This document shows, piece by piece, positions 17,553 through 26,470 of a stretch of 64,000 bases of DNA. Within the stretch, counting starts at the first letter, position 1. Each line of letters starts with the position of its first letter. Under the pieces are notes generated by a model, which saw only the letters and a program-made list of their open reading frames with translations, searched no databases and was not told where the DNA came from. The DNA comes from Candidatus Dormiibacterota bacterium (GTDB lineage: Bacteria > Chloroflexota > Dormibacteria > Aeolococcales > Aeolococcaceae), in contig PLZA01000067.1 in assembly GCA_003153505.1 (NCBI GenBank), positions 70,445-134,444 of the forward strand, read 5' to 3'. A program made the translations under genes and the position numbers.

Positions 17553-18620
17553 GTGTCGGCACAGCTCGGCGCTGCGGTAGCCACCGGGGTCGACGTCGCG
17601 GAGTTGCTCCACGCGATGCTCGTCGTGCCCAGTCCGAGCGGCCAGGAGGACGCAGTGGCGTCCTTGCTGGTCTCGCGGCTGCTCCGTGCCGGGTTCGACG
17701 TCGACGTCGATGCGGCCGGCAACGTGATCGCGGCCTGGGGCGACGGGCCGGAGACGCTCGCACTGGTCGGGCATCTCGACACCGTCCCTGGTCACATCGA
17801 CGTGCGTCGTGAGGGTGATCTCCTCCACGGGCGTGGCGCGGTCGACGCCAAGGGCCCGCTCGCAGCCGCCATTGCAGCCGTGACCCGGCAGCCACGCCAC
17901 GGCGCGCGGCGCTTCGTGATCGTCGGAGCGGTTGAGGAGGAGACATCCTCGCGAGGGGCGCGCCATCTGGCCGAATCCATGGCGCCGCCTTCGTCGCTGG
18001 TCATTCTCGAGCCGAGCGGCTGGGACGCGGTGACCATCGGCTACAAGGGAAGCCTGCGGCTTCGTGCGAGCGTCGAACAACCGCACGCCCACGGTGCCGG
18101 TCGCGAGCCGAGTGCCCCAGACCGTTGCGTCGATGTGGTTCGTGCGCTCCAGGACCGCGCCGCGGACGAGAACGGTGACGCCGCCGTCTTCGACCGCGTC
18201 GACGTCAGGGTGCTGCGATTCGAGTCAGCCGGCGATGGGCTCCGCGACTCGGCAAGCGTTGACCTCGGCGTTCGGACTCCACCCGGATGCGACGTCGGGG
18301 CGCTGATCGAGGTCGCGCGAGCCGGGGCGCCCACCGCCGATCTCACCGTCCTCGGCAGCGAACCGGGCGTTCGCACCGATCGGTCCAGCCCGCTCGCCCG
18401 CAGCTTCGTCAACGCCATCCGCTCCCAGAGCGGCGCTCCGCGATTCAAGCTGAAGACCGGGACGTCGGACCTGAACGTGCTGGTTCCGGCGTGGGGGTGT
18501 CAGGGGGTGGCGTACGGGCCGGGCGACTCACAACTCGACCACACACCGCGGGAGCACATCTCGATCGCGGAACTGGAGCGCGCGGTCTCGGTTCTCGCAG
18601 TCGCGCTGGGCGGCGCATGA
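17553..18620 (+). CDS. lysK: LysK, [LysW]-lysine hydrolase (M20 peptidase)
   Basis: Releases lysine from LysW in the last step. The start is GTG 17553, one base after the lysX stop, with GGAGG 5 nt upstream; a longer in-frame start inside lysX is rejected. It is 355 residues of M20 metallopeptidase: first His-Asp in ALVGHLDTVPG, bridging Asp in GRGAVDAKGPLAAA, the Glu pair in VGAVEEETSSRGA, and a C-terminal LDHTPREHIS with the last zinc His. ArgE/DapE enzymes share these motifs; the cluster assigns it to LysW release. Confidence 0.92.
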   Translation: MSAQLGAAVATGVDVAELLHAMLVVPSPSGQEDAVASLLVSRLLRAGFDVDVDAAGNVIAAWGDGPETLALVGHLDTVPGHIDVRREGDLLHGRGAVDAKGPLAAAIAAVTRQPRHGARRFVIVGAVEEETSSRGARHLAESMAPPSSLVILEPSGWDAVTIGYKGSLRLRASVEQPHAHGAGREPSAPDRCVDVVRALQDRAADENGDAAVFDRVDVRVLRFESAGDGLRDSASVDLGVRTPPGCDVGALIEVARAGAPTADLTVLGSEPGVRTDRSSPLARSFVNAIRSQSGAPRFKLKTGTSDLNVLVPAWGCQGVAYGPGDSQLDHTPREHISIAELERAVSVLAVALGGA

Positions 18621-19663
18621 TCCGGGCCCTGGTCGTCGGCGGCGCCGGCTATGCCGGCGGCGAGGTGCTGCGCCTGCTCACCGGGCATCCCGACGTCGAG
18701 GTGGTCCAGGTCACCTCCGAGCGGCTGGCCGGCAAGCCGGTCGCGCTGGTTCATCCACCGTTGCGTGGTCGGAACGGCCTCCGCTTCTCGTCACGCGACA
18801 CCCTGGAGGACGCCGACGTCGTGTTCGCAGCGATGAGCCACGGGGAATCCAGCGCGGTGATCGCTCAACTCCAAGCGGCGGCGCCCGTCGTGATCGACCT
18901 CGGCGCGGATTTCCGCCTGCGCGACGCGGCCGACTACCCACTTTGGTACGGATGGTCGCATCCGCTCCCGGGGCTGCTCGACCACGCGGTGTACGGCCTC
19001 GCCGAGCTGCATCGCGCGGAGATCGCCTCGGCTCCCCTGATCGCGACCGGAGGCTGCCTCGCCACGGCATCGATCCTCGGCCTCGCACCGCTCGCTTGCG
19101 CCGGACTGCTCGACACCACGATCCCGCTGGTCATCGAGGCGAAGGTCGGCTCCTCCGCGGCCGGCGCCCAGGCGGGAGACGCAACCCACCACGCCCACCG
19201 GAGTGGCGAGATCCGTTCCTATGCGCCCACCGGGCATCGCCACACCGCGGAGATCGCCCAGGAGCTGCACCTCGACGCGGCGAGCCGGCAGGTTGCCTTC
19301 TCCGCCACCGCCGTCGAGGCGGTTCGCGGCGTGCTCATCACCGCCCATGCCTTCATCACAGCCGATCTGGACGACCGTGAGCTCTGGCGCGTCTATCGCT
19401 CGCGGTACGGTGCTGAGCCGTTCGTCCGCATCGTCAAGGCGCACACCGGCCTGCACCGCTCGCCGTCTCCGAAGCTCCTCACCGGTACCAACTACTGCGA
19501 CGTCGGCTTCGAGCGCGACCCGCATTCGCGCCGCGTCGTTGTGACCGCAGCGCTCGACAATCTCGTCAAGGGCGCGGCGGGACAGGCGGTGCAGGCGTGC
19601 AACGTGCGCCACGGACTGCCCGAGACCCTCGGCCTCGAGTTCAGCGGCCTGTACCCACTCTGA
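18617..19663 (+). CDS. lysY: LysY, [LysW]-aminoadipate 6-phosphate reductase (ArgC family)
   Basis: NADPH-dependent reduction of the LysW-bound acyl phosphate to the semialdehyde. It is 348 residues; ATGA overlap with lysK, TGATG with lysZ. It has the Rossmann loop VVGGAGYAGGEVLRLL, VIDLGADFRLRD, the catalytic Cys in ATGGCLATASILG, and the catalytic His region THHAHRSGEIRSYAPTGHRH. It is inseparable by motif from ArgC, and a single gene could serve both lysine and arginine synthesis. Confidence 0.93.
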   Translation: MIRALVVGGAGYAGGEVLRLLTGHPDVEVVQVTSERLAGKPVALVHPPLRGRNGLRFSSRDTLEDADVVFAAMSHGESSAVIAQLQAAAPVVIDLGADFRLRDAADYPLWYGWSHPLPGLLDHAVYGLAELHRAEIASAPLIATGGCLATASILGLAPLACAGLLDTTIPLVIEAKVGSSAAGAQAGDATHHAHRSGEIRSYAPTGHRHTAEIAQELHLDAASRQVAFSATAVEAVRGVLITAHAFITADLDDRELWRVYRSRYGAEPFVRIVKAHTGLHRSPSPKLLTGTNYCDVGFERDPHSRRVVVTAALDNLVKGAAGQAVQACNVRHGLPETLGLEFSGLYPL

Positions 19664-20454
19664 TGATCGTCGTGAAGATCGGCGGCAGTGTTCGCCGGCT
19701 CGACCCGCTCCTCAAGGACATCGCGGCCACCACCGAGCAGACGGTGGTCGTCCACGGGGCGAGCCGAGACCTCGATGACCTTGCAACCCGGCTCGGCAGC
19801 CCTCCCCGGATGGTCGAATCGGAGCGCGGCGACGTGAGCCGGTTCACCGACGCGACGACCATGGACCACTTCCTCATGGCGTATGCCGGGAGGGCGAACA
19901 AGCGGATCGTCGAAAGCCTCCGGCAGCTCGGCGTCAACGCCTTCGGCATGACCGGCCTCGACGGCGGTCTGGTTCGCGGGACGCGGCGCTCGGCCATCCG
20001 CATTCGCGAGAACGGCCGGACCAAAGTGCTCCACGACAACCACGTGGGGAGCATCGACTCTGTCGATACCGTGTTGCTCGGCCGTCTGCTCGCGGCCGGG
20101 CTGACCCCGGTCATCTGCCCGCCGATCGCTGCCGAGGACGGGACCGCGATCAACGTCGACGGGGACCGGCTCGCGGCGGAGATCGCGATCGGTCTGGGTG
20201 CCAGCCTTTTGATGATCTTCGCCGACACGCCGGGCCTCCTCCGGGACCCGGCTGACGAGACGAGCCTCATCGGACGGCTCTCGACCCGCGAGGCAGAGCA
20301 CCTGATTCCGGCGATCGGCGGCCGGGCGCGGGTGAAGCTCCGCGCCAGCGCCGAGGCGCGAGTCCGAGGGGTCGGCGCCGTCTGCGTCGCGGACGGACGC
20401 GTGGAGCGTCCCCTCTTCAGCGCGCTGTCCGGCGCCGGAACCTGGGTGCGCTAG
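19663..20454 (+). CDS. lysZ: LysZ, [LysW]-aminoadipate 6-kinase (ArgB family)
   Basis: Phosphorylates the side chain of LysW-bound aminoadipate. It is a 263-residue amino-acid kinase fold starting MIVVKIGGSVRRLDPLL, with VVVHGASRDLDDLA at the substrate loop, INVDGDRLAAEIAIGLGA and FADTPGLL at the nucleotide side. Last gene of the cluster. The aminotransferase (LysJ) and homoisocitrate dehydrogenase needed to complete the route are not nearby. Confidence 0.92.
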   Translation: MIVVKIGGSVRRLDPLLKDIAATTEQTVVVHGASRDLDDLATRLGSPPRMVESERGDVSRFTDATTMDHFLMAYAGRANKRIVESLRQLGVNAFGMTGLDGGLVRGTRRSAIRIRENGRTKVLHDNHVGSIDSVDTVLLGRLLAAGLTPVICPPIAAEDGTAINVDGDRLAAEIAIGLGASLLMIFADTPGLLRDPADETSLIGRLSTREAEHLIPAIGGRARVKLRASAEARVRGVGAVCVADGRVERPLFSALSGAGTWVR

Positions 20455-20467
20455 CGGTCCGTCCGGC

Positions 20468-20473
20468 TACCCT
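20468..20473 (+). promoter_or_regulatory. Putative -10 box of the glycerophosphodiesterase gene
   Basis: TACCCT, 13 nt before the ATG at 20487. No recognisable -35. It suggests a very short leader. Confidence 0.35.
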
Positions 20474-20486
20474 GACCGCCACGTCC

Positions 20487-21281
20487 ATGGTCCAGCGTGC
20501 ATTTCTCGAGCGCTCGCGCCCGATCGCCTTCGCCCATCGCGGGGGCGGTGGTGAAGCCCCGGAGAACACCCTGCCAGCGTTCGAGGCAGCTGTGGCAATG
20601 GGATACCGGTACCTCGAGACGGACGTCCAGGTCTCCAGCGACGGCGTTCTCCTCGTCTTCCACGACAGCACCCTCGACCGCCTGACCGATCACGCCGGGA
20701 AGATCAGCAGGCTCTCATTCGCCGAGATCCGCGATGCCGACGCCGGATACGCGTTCAGCCCGGACGGTGGGCAAACCTTCCCGTTTCGCGGCAACGGGGT
20801 CGTGATCCCGACACTCGAGGAGCTGCTCACGCGCTGGGACGACGTCGCCCTCAACATCGACGCCAAGGCGGACGACACAGTCGCGCCCCTGCTCGATCTC
20901 GTGAGCCGCCTCGAAGCGTTAGACCGGGTGTGCATCGGATCGTTCTCCGATCGGCGGGTCGCGCGCATCCGCCGGCTGGCGCGGGGGCGGATCTGCTCGT
21001 CCATGGGTCAGGTTGCCACGGCCACGGCGTACGTCGCGTCGAGGACGGGCTCGATGCCGCGATTCCATGCCGACTGCCTCCAGGTGCCGCAGCGCTGGGG
21101 CCGGCTGCGCATCGACAAGCGGTTCGTCGGTGCAGCCCACCGCGCCGGGCTGCCGGTACACGTGTGGACCGTCGACGACGCGGCGCAGATGGAGTTGCTG
21201 CTCGACCTGGGGGTGGACGGCATCATGACCGACCGCCCGCGGGTGCTCAAAGAGGTCTTCGAAGCGCGCGGTCTATGGTGA
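20487..21281 (+). CDS. Glycerophosphodiester phosphodiesterase
   Basis: Hydrolyses glycerophosphodiesters from phospholipid turnover to glycerol 3-phosphate and an alcohol. It is a 264-residue TIM barrel. It has the catalytic FAHRGGGGEAPENTLPAF and metal-binding ETDVQVSSDGVLLVFHD (first catalytic His and second His-Asp), LNIDAKAD, and the typical ending VHVWTVDDAAQMELLLDLG then VDGIMTDRP. No signal peptide, so probably cytoplasmic (UgpQ-like). It stands alone after lysZ. Confidence 0.93.
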   Translation: MVQRAFLERSRPIAFAHRGGGGEAPENTLPAFEAAVAMGYRYLETDVQVSSDGVLLVFHDSTLDRLTDHAGKISRLSFAEIRDADAGYAFSPDGGQTFPFRGNGVVIPTLEELLTRWDDVALNIDAKADDTVAPLLDLVSRLEALDRVCIGSFSDRRVARIRRLARGRICSSMGQVATATAYVASRTGSMPRFHADCLQVPQRWGRLRIDKRFVGAAHRAGLPVHVWTVDDAAQMELLLDLGVDGIMTDRPRVLKEVFEARGLW

Positions 21282-21295
21282 GCGTAGCGGCGCGC

Positions 21296-21301
21296 TATGG
21301 T
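21296..21301 (+). promoter_or_regulatory. Putative -10 box of the acyl-CoA dehydrogenase gene
   Basis: TATGGT, 7 nt before the ATG at 21309. The overlapping ATG at 21297 would sit inside this box, which argues for the downstream start. Confidence 0.4.
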
Positions 21302-21308
21302 GGCGGGG

Positions 21309-23108
21309 ATGCTGCCGTCTGACCCCGGAGTGCACTTCATCCCGGCTGCCGATACCACGGACTGGTACCTGCCCGACGAGCATCTCCGCTGGTTGACCCG
21401 CCGCACCGTCGGTGAGGGACTCTGGCCGGTCGCCGACGGAGCCCTTCGCGAGCTCGGAACCATGGTGCCGCAGGTCATCGAGCCGCTGGCGCGGACCGCG
21501 GACCGCAACCCGCCGGTGTTGCGCCCCTACAACGGACGCGGCGAGCGCATCGACGAGATCGAGTTCCATCCCGCGTACAAGGAGCTCGAGTCGAGGGTCC
21601 TTGGATTCGGCGCAGTTCGGGCGGCGTACATGCCCGGCTGGCGCGGTCTGACGCGACGGGCGCCCCGGAGCCTGATCACCGCGATGCTCTCGCTCATTCT
21701 CGAGTCCGACCAGGCGATCACCGGCTGTCCGATCGGGATGATGGACGCTGCGGCCCGGTGCCTCGAACGCAACGACCCTCCGCTGGCAGCGCGATTCCTT
21801 CCGGGCATCGTCGACGACGCCGGCAAGCACCTCACCGTGGCGATGTTCCTCACCGAAAAGGCCGGCGGATCTGACGTCGGAGCGAACGAGTCCGTTGCAA
21901 CGGCCGCGGGGGACGGCACCTGGCGGCTCTCCGGTGAGAAGTGGTTCGCGAGCTGTGCGCACAGCGACCTCATCCTGGTGCTCGCCCGACCTGGCGGCGC
22001 GCCCGCCGGTCCGCGCGGGCTGGGCCTCTTCCTCATGCCCCGACTGCTCGAGGACGGCACGCGCAACTCGTACGTGATCCATCGCCTCAAGGAGAAGTTC
22101 GGGACGCGCGCGATGGCATCCGCCGAGGTCGGACTCCGTGAAGCATTCGCGTGGCAGGTGGGCACGCTCGAGCGCGGCCTCCCCCAGATGATGGACATGG
22201 TCAACGCCACCAGGGTCGGCATTGCCACTGCGACTGCCGGGGCGATGCGCCGGAGCGCCTTCGAGGCGCTGACCCACACGCACGGACGATCGACCTTTGG
22301 ACGCCGCCTCGATCTGCATCCGCTGATGCGCGACACGCTCGCCGAGCTGGTGGTCGACTCCGTTGCGGGCCTCACGGCCGCGATGGGGGTGGCCGAGCTC
22401 GCCGACGCCGCGGACTCCGGTGATCACGAAGCCGAAGCCGCGCTTCGGCTGCTCACTCCCCTCTTCAAGATGCACGGCACCGAGCGCGCCCGCGTCTGCG
22501 CCACCGAGAGCATGGAGGTGCGCGGCGGCAACGGGTTCATCGAGGACTGGCCTGACGCGCGGCTGCTCCGGGACGTGTACGTCCACGCGATCTGGGAGGG
22601 GTCGGGCAACGTGATCGCGCTCGATGTGCAGCGTGCGCTCGAGCACGGCGCGCTCCCCGGCTACCTCGGCGACACCGAGCGCCGCGCCGAGGGCGTCTCC
22701 GCCGGTGGACCCGTCGCACCCCTGGGCGGCGTGCTCATCGACGCGCTCCAACATCTCGACTCACAGCTTCGCTTGCTGAACGCGATCGACGATGCTGACG
22801 CGAAGCAACTGCCCATGCGGCGCATCGCCCGGCGTATGGCGATGCTCGCCATCGGCGCACGGCTTGCCGAGCAGGCCAACGCCTTCGCGGCCGATACCGG
22901 CAGCGGCCGCCTCGGATGGATCGCCGCGCGCTATCTCAGCCGTCTCGGCGGAGAAGTTGCGCTCGCCGACGTCGCCGATGACTCGGCCTGGCTGCAGCAC
23001 GCGGGCGCACTGCTGCACGGCGGCGACGTTCCGGTTTCCGTGGCGACTGATGCGGCGCGACGCACCGCCGCCGCGCTGGGCGCGCCCGGATCGCTGATCT
23101 CCGTCTAG
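21309..23108 (+). CDS. Acyl-CoA dehydrogenase family protein, AidB-like
   Basis: FAD flavoprotein of the acyl-CoA dehydrogenase superfamily, 599 residues and so much longer than the usual 380-400. Length, LRPYNGRGERIDEIEFHP near residue 70, MFLTEKAGGSDVGANES, SGEKWFASCAHSD and the C-terminal RVCATESMEVRGGNGFIED place it near AidB and long bacterial dehydrogenases. AidB is linked to alkylation stress and binds DNA; a true acyl-CoA substrate here is unknown. ATG 21309 is preferred over 21297 because of the -10 box. The stop overlaps the convergent methyltransferase by 4 nt. Confidence 0.82.
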   Translation: MLPSDPGVHFIPAADTTDWYLPDEHLRWLTRRTVGEGLWPVADGALRELGTMVPQVIEPLARTADRNPPVLRPYNGRGERIDEIEFHPAYKELESRVLGFGAVRAAYMPGWRGLTRRAPRSLITAMLSLILESDQAITGCPIGMMDAAARCLERNDPPLAARFLPGIVDDAGKHLTVAMFLTEKAGGSDVGANESVATAAGDGTWRLSGEKWFASCAHSDLILVLARPGGAPAGPRGLGLFLMPRLLEDGTRNSYVIHRLKEKFGTRAMASAEVGLREAFAWQVGTLERGLPQMMDMVNATRVGIATATAGAMRRSAFEALTHTHGRSTFGRRLDLHPLMRDTLAELVVDSVAGLTAAMGVAELADAADSGDHEAEAALRLLTPLFKMHGTERARVCATESMEVRGGNGFIEDWPDARLLRDVYVHAIWEGSGNVIALDVQRALEHGALPGYLGDTERRAEGVSAGGPVAPLGGVLIDALQHLDSQLRLLNAIDDADAKQLPMRRIARRMAMLAIGARLAEQANAFAADTGSGRLGWIAARYLSRLGGEVALADVADDSAWLQHAGALLHGGDVPVSVATDAARRTAAALGAPGSLISV

Positions 23109-23770
23109 GACTCGAGCACCAGGGCAAGCGCGAACCCGTCCCAGCCTTTGACACCGACCGTCTGAATGACCGCAGGCGTGATGCGGCGGTCGGCGCCCAT
23201 CTGCTCGATGAGACGGCGCATGCCGTCTGTGTCGGGATCATTGCTCTGGGTTTCGATCAGCTTCCCCTGGCGCACCACGTTGTCGACGACGATGAGGCTG
23301 CCGGGATGCGAGAGGTCGACGGCGTTGCTGAAGTACTCGGGGGCGTTGCGCTTGTCCGCGTCGATGAAGACAAGATCGAACGCCTCGGCCTGATCGGCCC
23401 TGAGCTGCGCGAGGCTGTCCAGGGCTGGGCCGACCCGCACCTCGACATTGCCGTCGAGCCCGGCGCGGGCGATGTTGCGACGCGCAACCTCGGCGCGGCG
23501 CTCGTCGAGCTCGAGGCTGATCAGACGTCCGCCTTCGGGGAGGGCGCGCCCCATCCAGATTGCGCTATAGCCACCAAGCGTTCCGATCTCGAGGATCCTG
23601 CGCGCGCTGATAGTACGAGCCAGCAGATGCAGAAACTGTCCCTGTGGCGCGGACACCGCGATGTTCGGCAGCACGGCGCTGTCCTTGAGAGCTGCCTCGA
23701 GCGCCGGGTCAGCCGGTTGCAGCAGCCCGGTCGTGTACGCGTCGACAGCATCCCAGCGATCGTCATGCAT
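23105..23770 (-). CDS. SAM-dependent O-methyltransferase, catechol/caffeoyl-CoA type
   Basis: 221-residue class I methyltransferase. It has ILEIGTLGGYSAIWMGRAL (SAM motif I), LISLELDERRAEVARRN (motif II), FDLVFIDADKRNAPEYF with the metal-binding Asp, and LIVVDNVVRQGKLIE. These define the cation-dependent COMT/CCoAOMT family, which methylates hydroxyls of small aromatics or similar molecules. Substrate unknown. The ATG overlaps the end of the next methyltransferase by 8 nt, so the two are co-translated. Confidence 0.9.
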   Translation of the reverse strand: MHDDRWDAVDAYTTGLLQPADPALEAALKDSAVLPNIAVSAPQGQFLHLLARTISARRILEIGTLGGYSAIWMGRALPEGGRLISLELDERRAEVARRNIARAGLDGNVEVRVGPALDSLAQLRADQAEAFDLVFIDADKRNAPEYFSNAVDLSHPGSLIVVDNVVRQGKLIETQSNDPDTDGMRRLIEQMGADRRITPAVIQTVGVKGWDGFALALVLES

Positions 23771-24596
23771 GGTCTGGCAGTCTACGTCGAGGGACCGGCA
23801 GGCCCTTTGGCGGCCCGGCGCTCGCCGCGGACTGACGCCGCGCCACCCAGACCTCCTCGGAGGGCCAGCGCCGCGCCCACTCGAGGCTGACGAACGGATA
23901 GCGCGTGGTCGCGTCGAGCGAGGGACGGAGCTCGATCAGGTCTTCCACGTCGAATCCGGAGTCCCGGAGGAGGCGGATCCAGTCTCCATGATTAAGGTGG
24001 AATTCCACGCTGTCCTCGTCGGGCCACTCGAACCGGTGCATGCCGAAGTAGTCGCGCCGCAGCGCGGTCCCCGCAGGCCCCTCGGCGTCGGTGTCGGGCA
24101 CGGTGAGCATCAGGAGCGCGCCGTTGCCGAGGAAGATCAGGCGGCCACCGCGACGGAGGAGCCGCGCCGCCTCTGGGATCCAGCGGTACGGGTCGCACCA
24201 GATCGCCGCGCCGTACTCGCTGATCGCGAGGTCGAAGCTGGCATCCGCCAGAGGAACCGCCTCGGCGCTGCACTGGATCAGCGGGAAGTGAAGGTCGTGC
24301 TCGTCCTGGAGCGCTCTGGCCGTTGCGAGCTGATTCTCCGCCAGGTCGATACCGACCGGCCTCGCGCCGCGGCGGGCCAGCCAGGCCGACACGTAGCCGC
24401 TCCCGCATCCGAGCTCGATCGTGTCCAGGCCCCCGACGTCGCTGAGGAGGTGGACGTCACTCTCCGGAATGCTCCAGATACCCCAGGAGGGCTCGGAGGC
24501 CCAGTTCCGTCGCCCGGGGGCAGCGTACTCGGCGGCCGAGACGTTCCAGGCGGCGCGATTGCGCCCAATGTGGTCGTCGCGCTCATTCGGTGTCAT
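23763..24596 (-). CDS. Class I SAM-dependent methyltransferase
   Basis: 277-residue methyltransferase with the type-11 core: DTIELGCGSGYVSAWLARRG (motif I), VGIDLAENQLATARALQ, ASFDLAISEYGAAIWCDP and a LLRRGGRLIFLGNG post-I strand. The start MTPNERDDHIGRNRAAWNVSA at 24596 has a TACAGT box 8 nt upstream; the longer open frame would run through tRNA-His and is rejected. The substrate cannot be told. Forms a two-gene unit with the O-methyltransferase. Confidence 0.85.
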   Translation of the reverse strand: MTPNERDDHIGRNRAAWNVSAAEYAAPGRRNWASEPSWGIWSIPESDVHLLSDVGGLDTIELGCGSGYVSAWLARRGARPVGIDLAENQLATARALQDEHDLHFPLIQCSAEAVPLADASFDLAISEYGAAIWCDPYRWIPEAARLLRRGGRLIFLGNGALLMLTVPDTDAEGPAGTALRRDYFGMHRFEWPDEDSVEFHLNHGDWIRLLRDSGFDVEDLIELRPSLDATTRYPFVSLEWARRWPSEEVWVARRQSAASAGPPKGLPVPRRRLPDHA

Positions 24597-24604
24597 GGGC
24601 GGCG

Positions 24605-24610
24605 ACTGTA
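24605..24610 (-). promoter_or_regulatory. Putative -10 box of the methyltransferase pair
   Basis: TACAGT on the minus strand, 8 nt before the ATG at 24596; it decides this start. Lies between the tRNA-His 3' end and the gene. Confidence 0.45.
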
Positions 24611-24618
24611 GCGGGGAA

Positions 24619-24696
24619 TGGGGTGGCCAGCGGGATTCGAACCCGCGACCTCCAGGGCCACAACCTGGCACTCTAACCAGCTGAGCTATGGCCACC
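24619..24696 (-). tRNA. tRNA-His (anticodon GTG)
   Basis: Full cloverleaf on the minus strand. The acceptor GTGGCCA pairs with TGGCCAC, the D arm is TAGCTCAGCTGGTTAGAGT, the anticodon loop is TTGTGGC and the T arm is CGGGTTCGAATCCCG. The histidine identity elements, encoded G at -1 (24696) and C73, are present, and the CCA end is encoded. Confidence 0.96.
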
Positions 24697-24767
24697 ATGG
24701 GACTCCACAAAGGAGGCTCGGCGATTATATGGCGCGGTGGTCGGCGGTCCGAACGAATCGCCGCAGG

Positions 24768-24773
24768 TACACT
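24768..24773 (+). promoter_or_regulatory. Putative -10 box of tRNA-Arg
   Basis: TACACT, 8 nt before the mature 5' end of the tRNA. Transcription would begin almost at the tRNA itself, so little 5' trailer needs removal. Confidence 0.4.
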
Positions 24774-24781
24774 CGCCGCGT

Positions 24782-24857
24782 GCCCCCGTAGCTCAGCGGA
24801 TAGAGCAGCGAGCTTCTAACTCGACGGTCGTGGGTTCGACTCCTACCGGGGGCGCCA
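24782..24857 (+). tRNA. tRNA-Arg (anticodon TCT)
   Basis: Complete cloverleaf. The acceptor GCCCCCG pairs with CGGGGGC, the D arm is GCTCAGCGGATAGAGC, the anticodon loop CTTCTAA reads AGA/AGG codons, the T arm is GTGGGTTCGACTCCTAC, the discriminator is G, and CCA is encoded. Divergent from tRNA-His; the following gene begins 36 nt after its end. Confidence 0.96.
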
Positions 24858-24892
24858 TCTCGTCAGACGTGTGCTGGGGAAGCGCTTTCCGG

Positions 24893-26467
24893 ATGACAGA
24901 ACCCGATCAGCCGGCGCCTGAACGCGCCGCCACGCGCGCGCCATGGTCCGGGATCGCGGCCGGCGTCGCGATGATCGTCGCCCTCCGGATCCCCGCGTTG
25001 CTCGAACCGCACTGGTACGCGGACGAGAGCACGTATGCCTACATCGGACGGACTGTCTTCAGCGGCGGCACCCTCTACACCTCGCCGGGCGCCTGGGATA
25101 ACAAACCGCCGTTGCAGTACTGGATCTACGGGATCCTGACCCACTTCCTCGGCTACTCGGAGGCGGCGATCCACCTGGTGCCGCTGCTGAGCGCCATCGC
25201 GGCGGTGGCCGGAATCGGCTGGGGAGTAGCCCGGCTCACGGGTTCGCGGCGGCGGGCCGGCATCGCCTGCGTGCTCGCCGCGCTGATCATCGGCCCGCCC
25301 CTTCTCGACGCTCAACTCTTCCTCCCCGAAGGAGCGCTCATCGGCCCGATGACCTGGGCGGGCATGTTGCTCCTCGTGGAAATCGCCTCGCCGTGGTGGG
25401 CGGCGCGGCATCGCTGGGCACCGTACGTCGCCGGGTTTCTGGCGTCGATCGCCCTCGGCATGCAGCAGACGGTGATCGCCGATGTGGTCGCGATCGGCGG
25501 GATCCTGCTGATCACGCGTCCCGCAGCCTGGCGCTACCTGCTGCGCTTCTACGCCACCGGCGCTGCCGTGACGGTGCTCTGGTTGCTTCCCACAGTCATC
25601 GCTTCTGGCGTGGGCGCGACGTGGTTTGCGGTCGTTTCGTTCTACGGAATCTACGCGGAGAACGCAGCGCCAACGACGGCACTCGCCGCAGTGCTCCACT
25701 TTGGGGCCATCGCCGGCGGGACGAGCGCACTGCTCGTCGGGTCGGCGCTCGTGGCGCGACGAACCCGCGACTGCGCGTGGATGCTCTGGCTATTGGCGGG
25801 CATCGACCTTCTCGTGGCCGGATCCGCCCATTTCCCCTACCCGCACCTGCTCCTGCCGTCCATCCCCTGGTTGTGCGCCGCCGTCGCAGCAACGTCATGG
25901 CACCGGCTGCCCATGCTGCTGTCACGCAGCCGCGGCTCGCGTTTGTGGCTCGGTTCCGCGCTGCTCTCTGCCGGCATCCTGCTCGGTGCTGCGGAAGGAT
26001 CGTACGCCGGCTCGTACTGGATCAACGGGCGCAGCCTGAGCAGGTATTACACGGACGGCTACGCCGCGCTGATGAGCAGCTCGGAGCGCACGGCGTGGCA
26101 GGACAGCTTCACGCGCGACGTGGGCTACGACCGCGCCATCACCGCGTGGCTCGTCGCACACCACTACGCCAACGCGTCGGCGGTCGTCTGGAACGTGTCG
26201 GACGAGTGGGTCTACCTGCTCACGCCACTCAACACCGTGCTGCCGACGGTCGGGCTGTTCAATGACGACGTGCTGCTGGGGAGCCGGCTCGCAGTCGGCC
26301 CGTATGTTGCGCGCCGCCGGCCGACGGTGATCGTCATCGATCAACCGAGCCTGGTCCTTCGTCCATCCATCATCCCGGTGATCGAGCACTACTACGTGGC
26401 GATGTTTGCCATCGGGCTCGAGACGGTGTACATCGAGCGGAGTCAGCTCCGATCCGCGACACCCTGA
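24893..26467 (+). CDS. GT39-like (ArnT/PMT family) membrane glycosyltransferase
   Basis: 524-residue polytopic membrane protein with about ten hydrophobic helices. The first extracytoplasmic loop has WYADESTYAYIGR, whose Asp-Glu pair is the catalytic/metal site of polyprenyl-phosphate-sugar glycosyltransferases, followed by AWDNKPPLQYWIYG, the conserved KPPL segment. The C-terminal 120 residues after the last helix are soluble and unassigned. It likely transfers a sugar from a lipid carrier to an outer-surface acceptor. The start at 24893 is the first Met past tRNA-Arg and may be co-transcribed with it. Convergent with a paralogue 3 nt away. Confidence 0.8.
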   Translation: MTEPDQPAPERAATRAPWSGIAAGVAMIVALRIPALLEPHWYADESTYAYIGRTVFSGGTLYTSPGAWDNKPPLQYWIYGILTHFLGYSEAAIHLVPLLSAIAAVAGIGWGVARLTGSRRRAGIACVLAALIIGPPLLDAQLFLPEGALIGPMTWAGMLLLVEIASPWWAARHRWAPYVAGFLASIALGMQQTVIADVVAIGGILLITRPAAWRYLLRFYATGAAVTVLWLLPTVIASGVGATWFAVVSFYGIYAENAAPTTALAAVLHFGAIAGGTSALLVGSALVARRTRDCAWMLWLLAGIDLLVAGSAHFPYPHLLLPSIPWLCAAVAATSWHRLPMLLSRSRGSRLWLGSALLSAGILLGAAEGSYAGSYWINGRSLSRYYTDGYAALMSSSERTAWQDSFTRDVGYDRAITAWLVAHHYANASAVVWNVSDEWVYLLTPLNTVLPTVGLFNDDVLLGSRLAVGPYVARRRPTVIVIDQPSLVLRPSIIPVIEHYYVAMFAIGLETVYIERSQLRSATP

Positions 26468-26470
26468 CGG

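Noticed and set aside
21297-21308. ATG at 21297 as start of the acyl-CoA dehydrogenase
   Set aside because: This ATG lies within the TATGGT -10 box; ATG 21309 is at the right distance.
24597-24710. Longer methyltransferase starting upstream of tRNA-His
   Set aside because: The extension would translate the tRNA gene; the -10 box and conserved N-terminus support the start at 24596.
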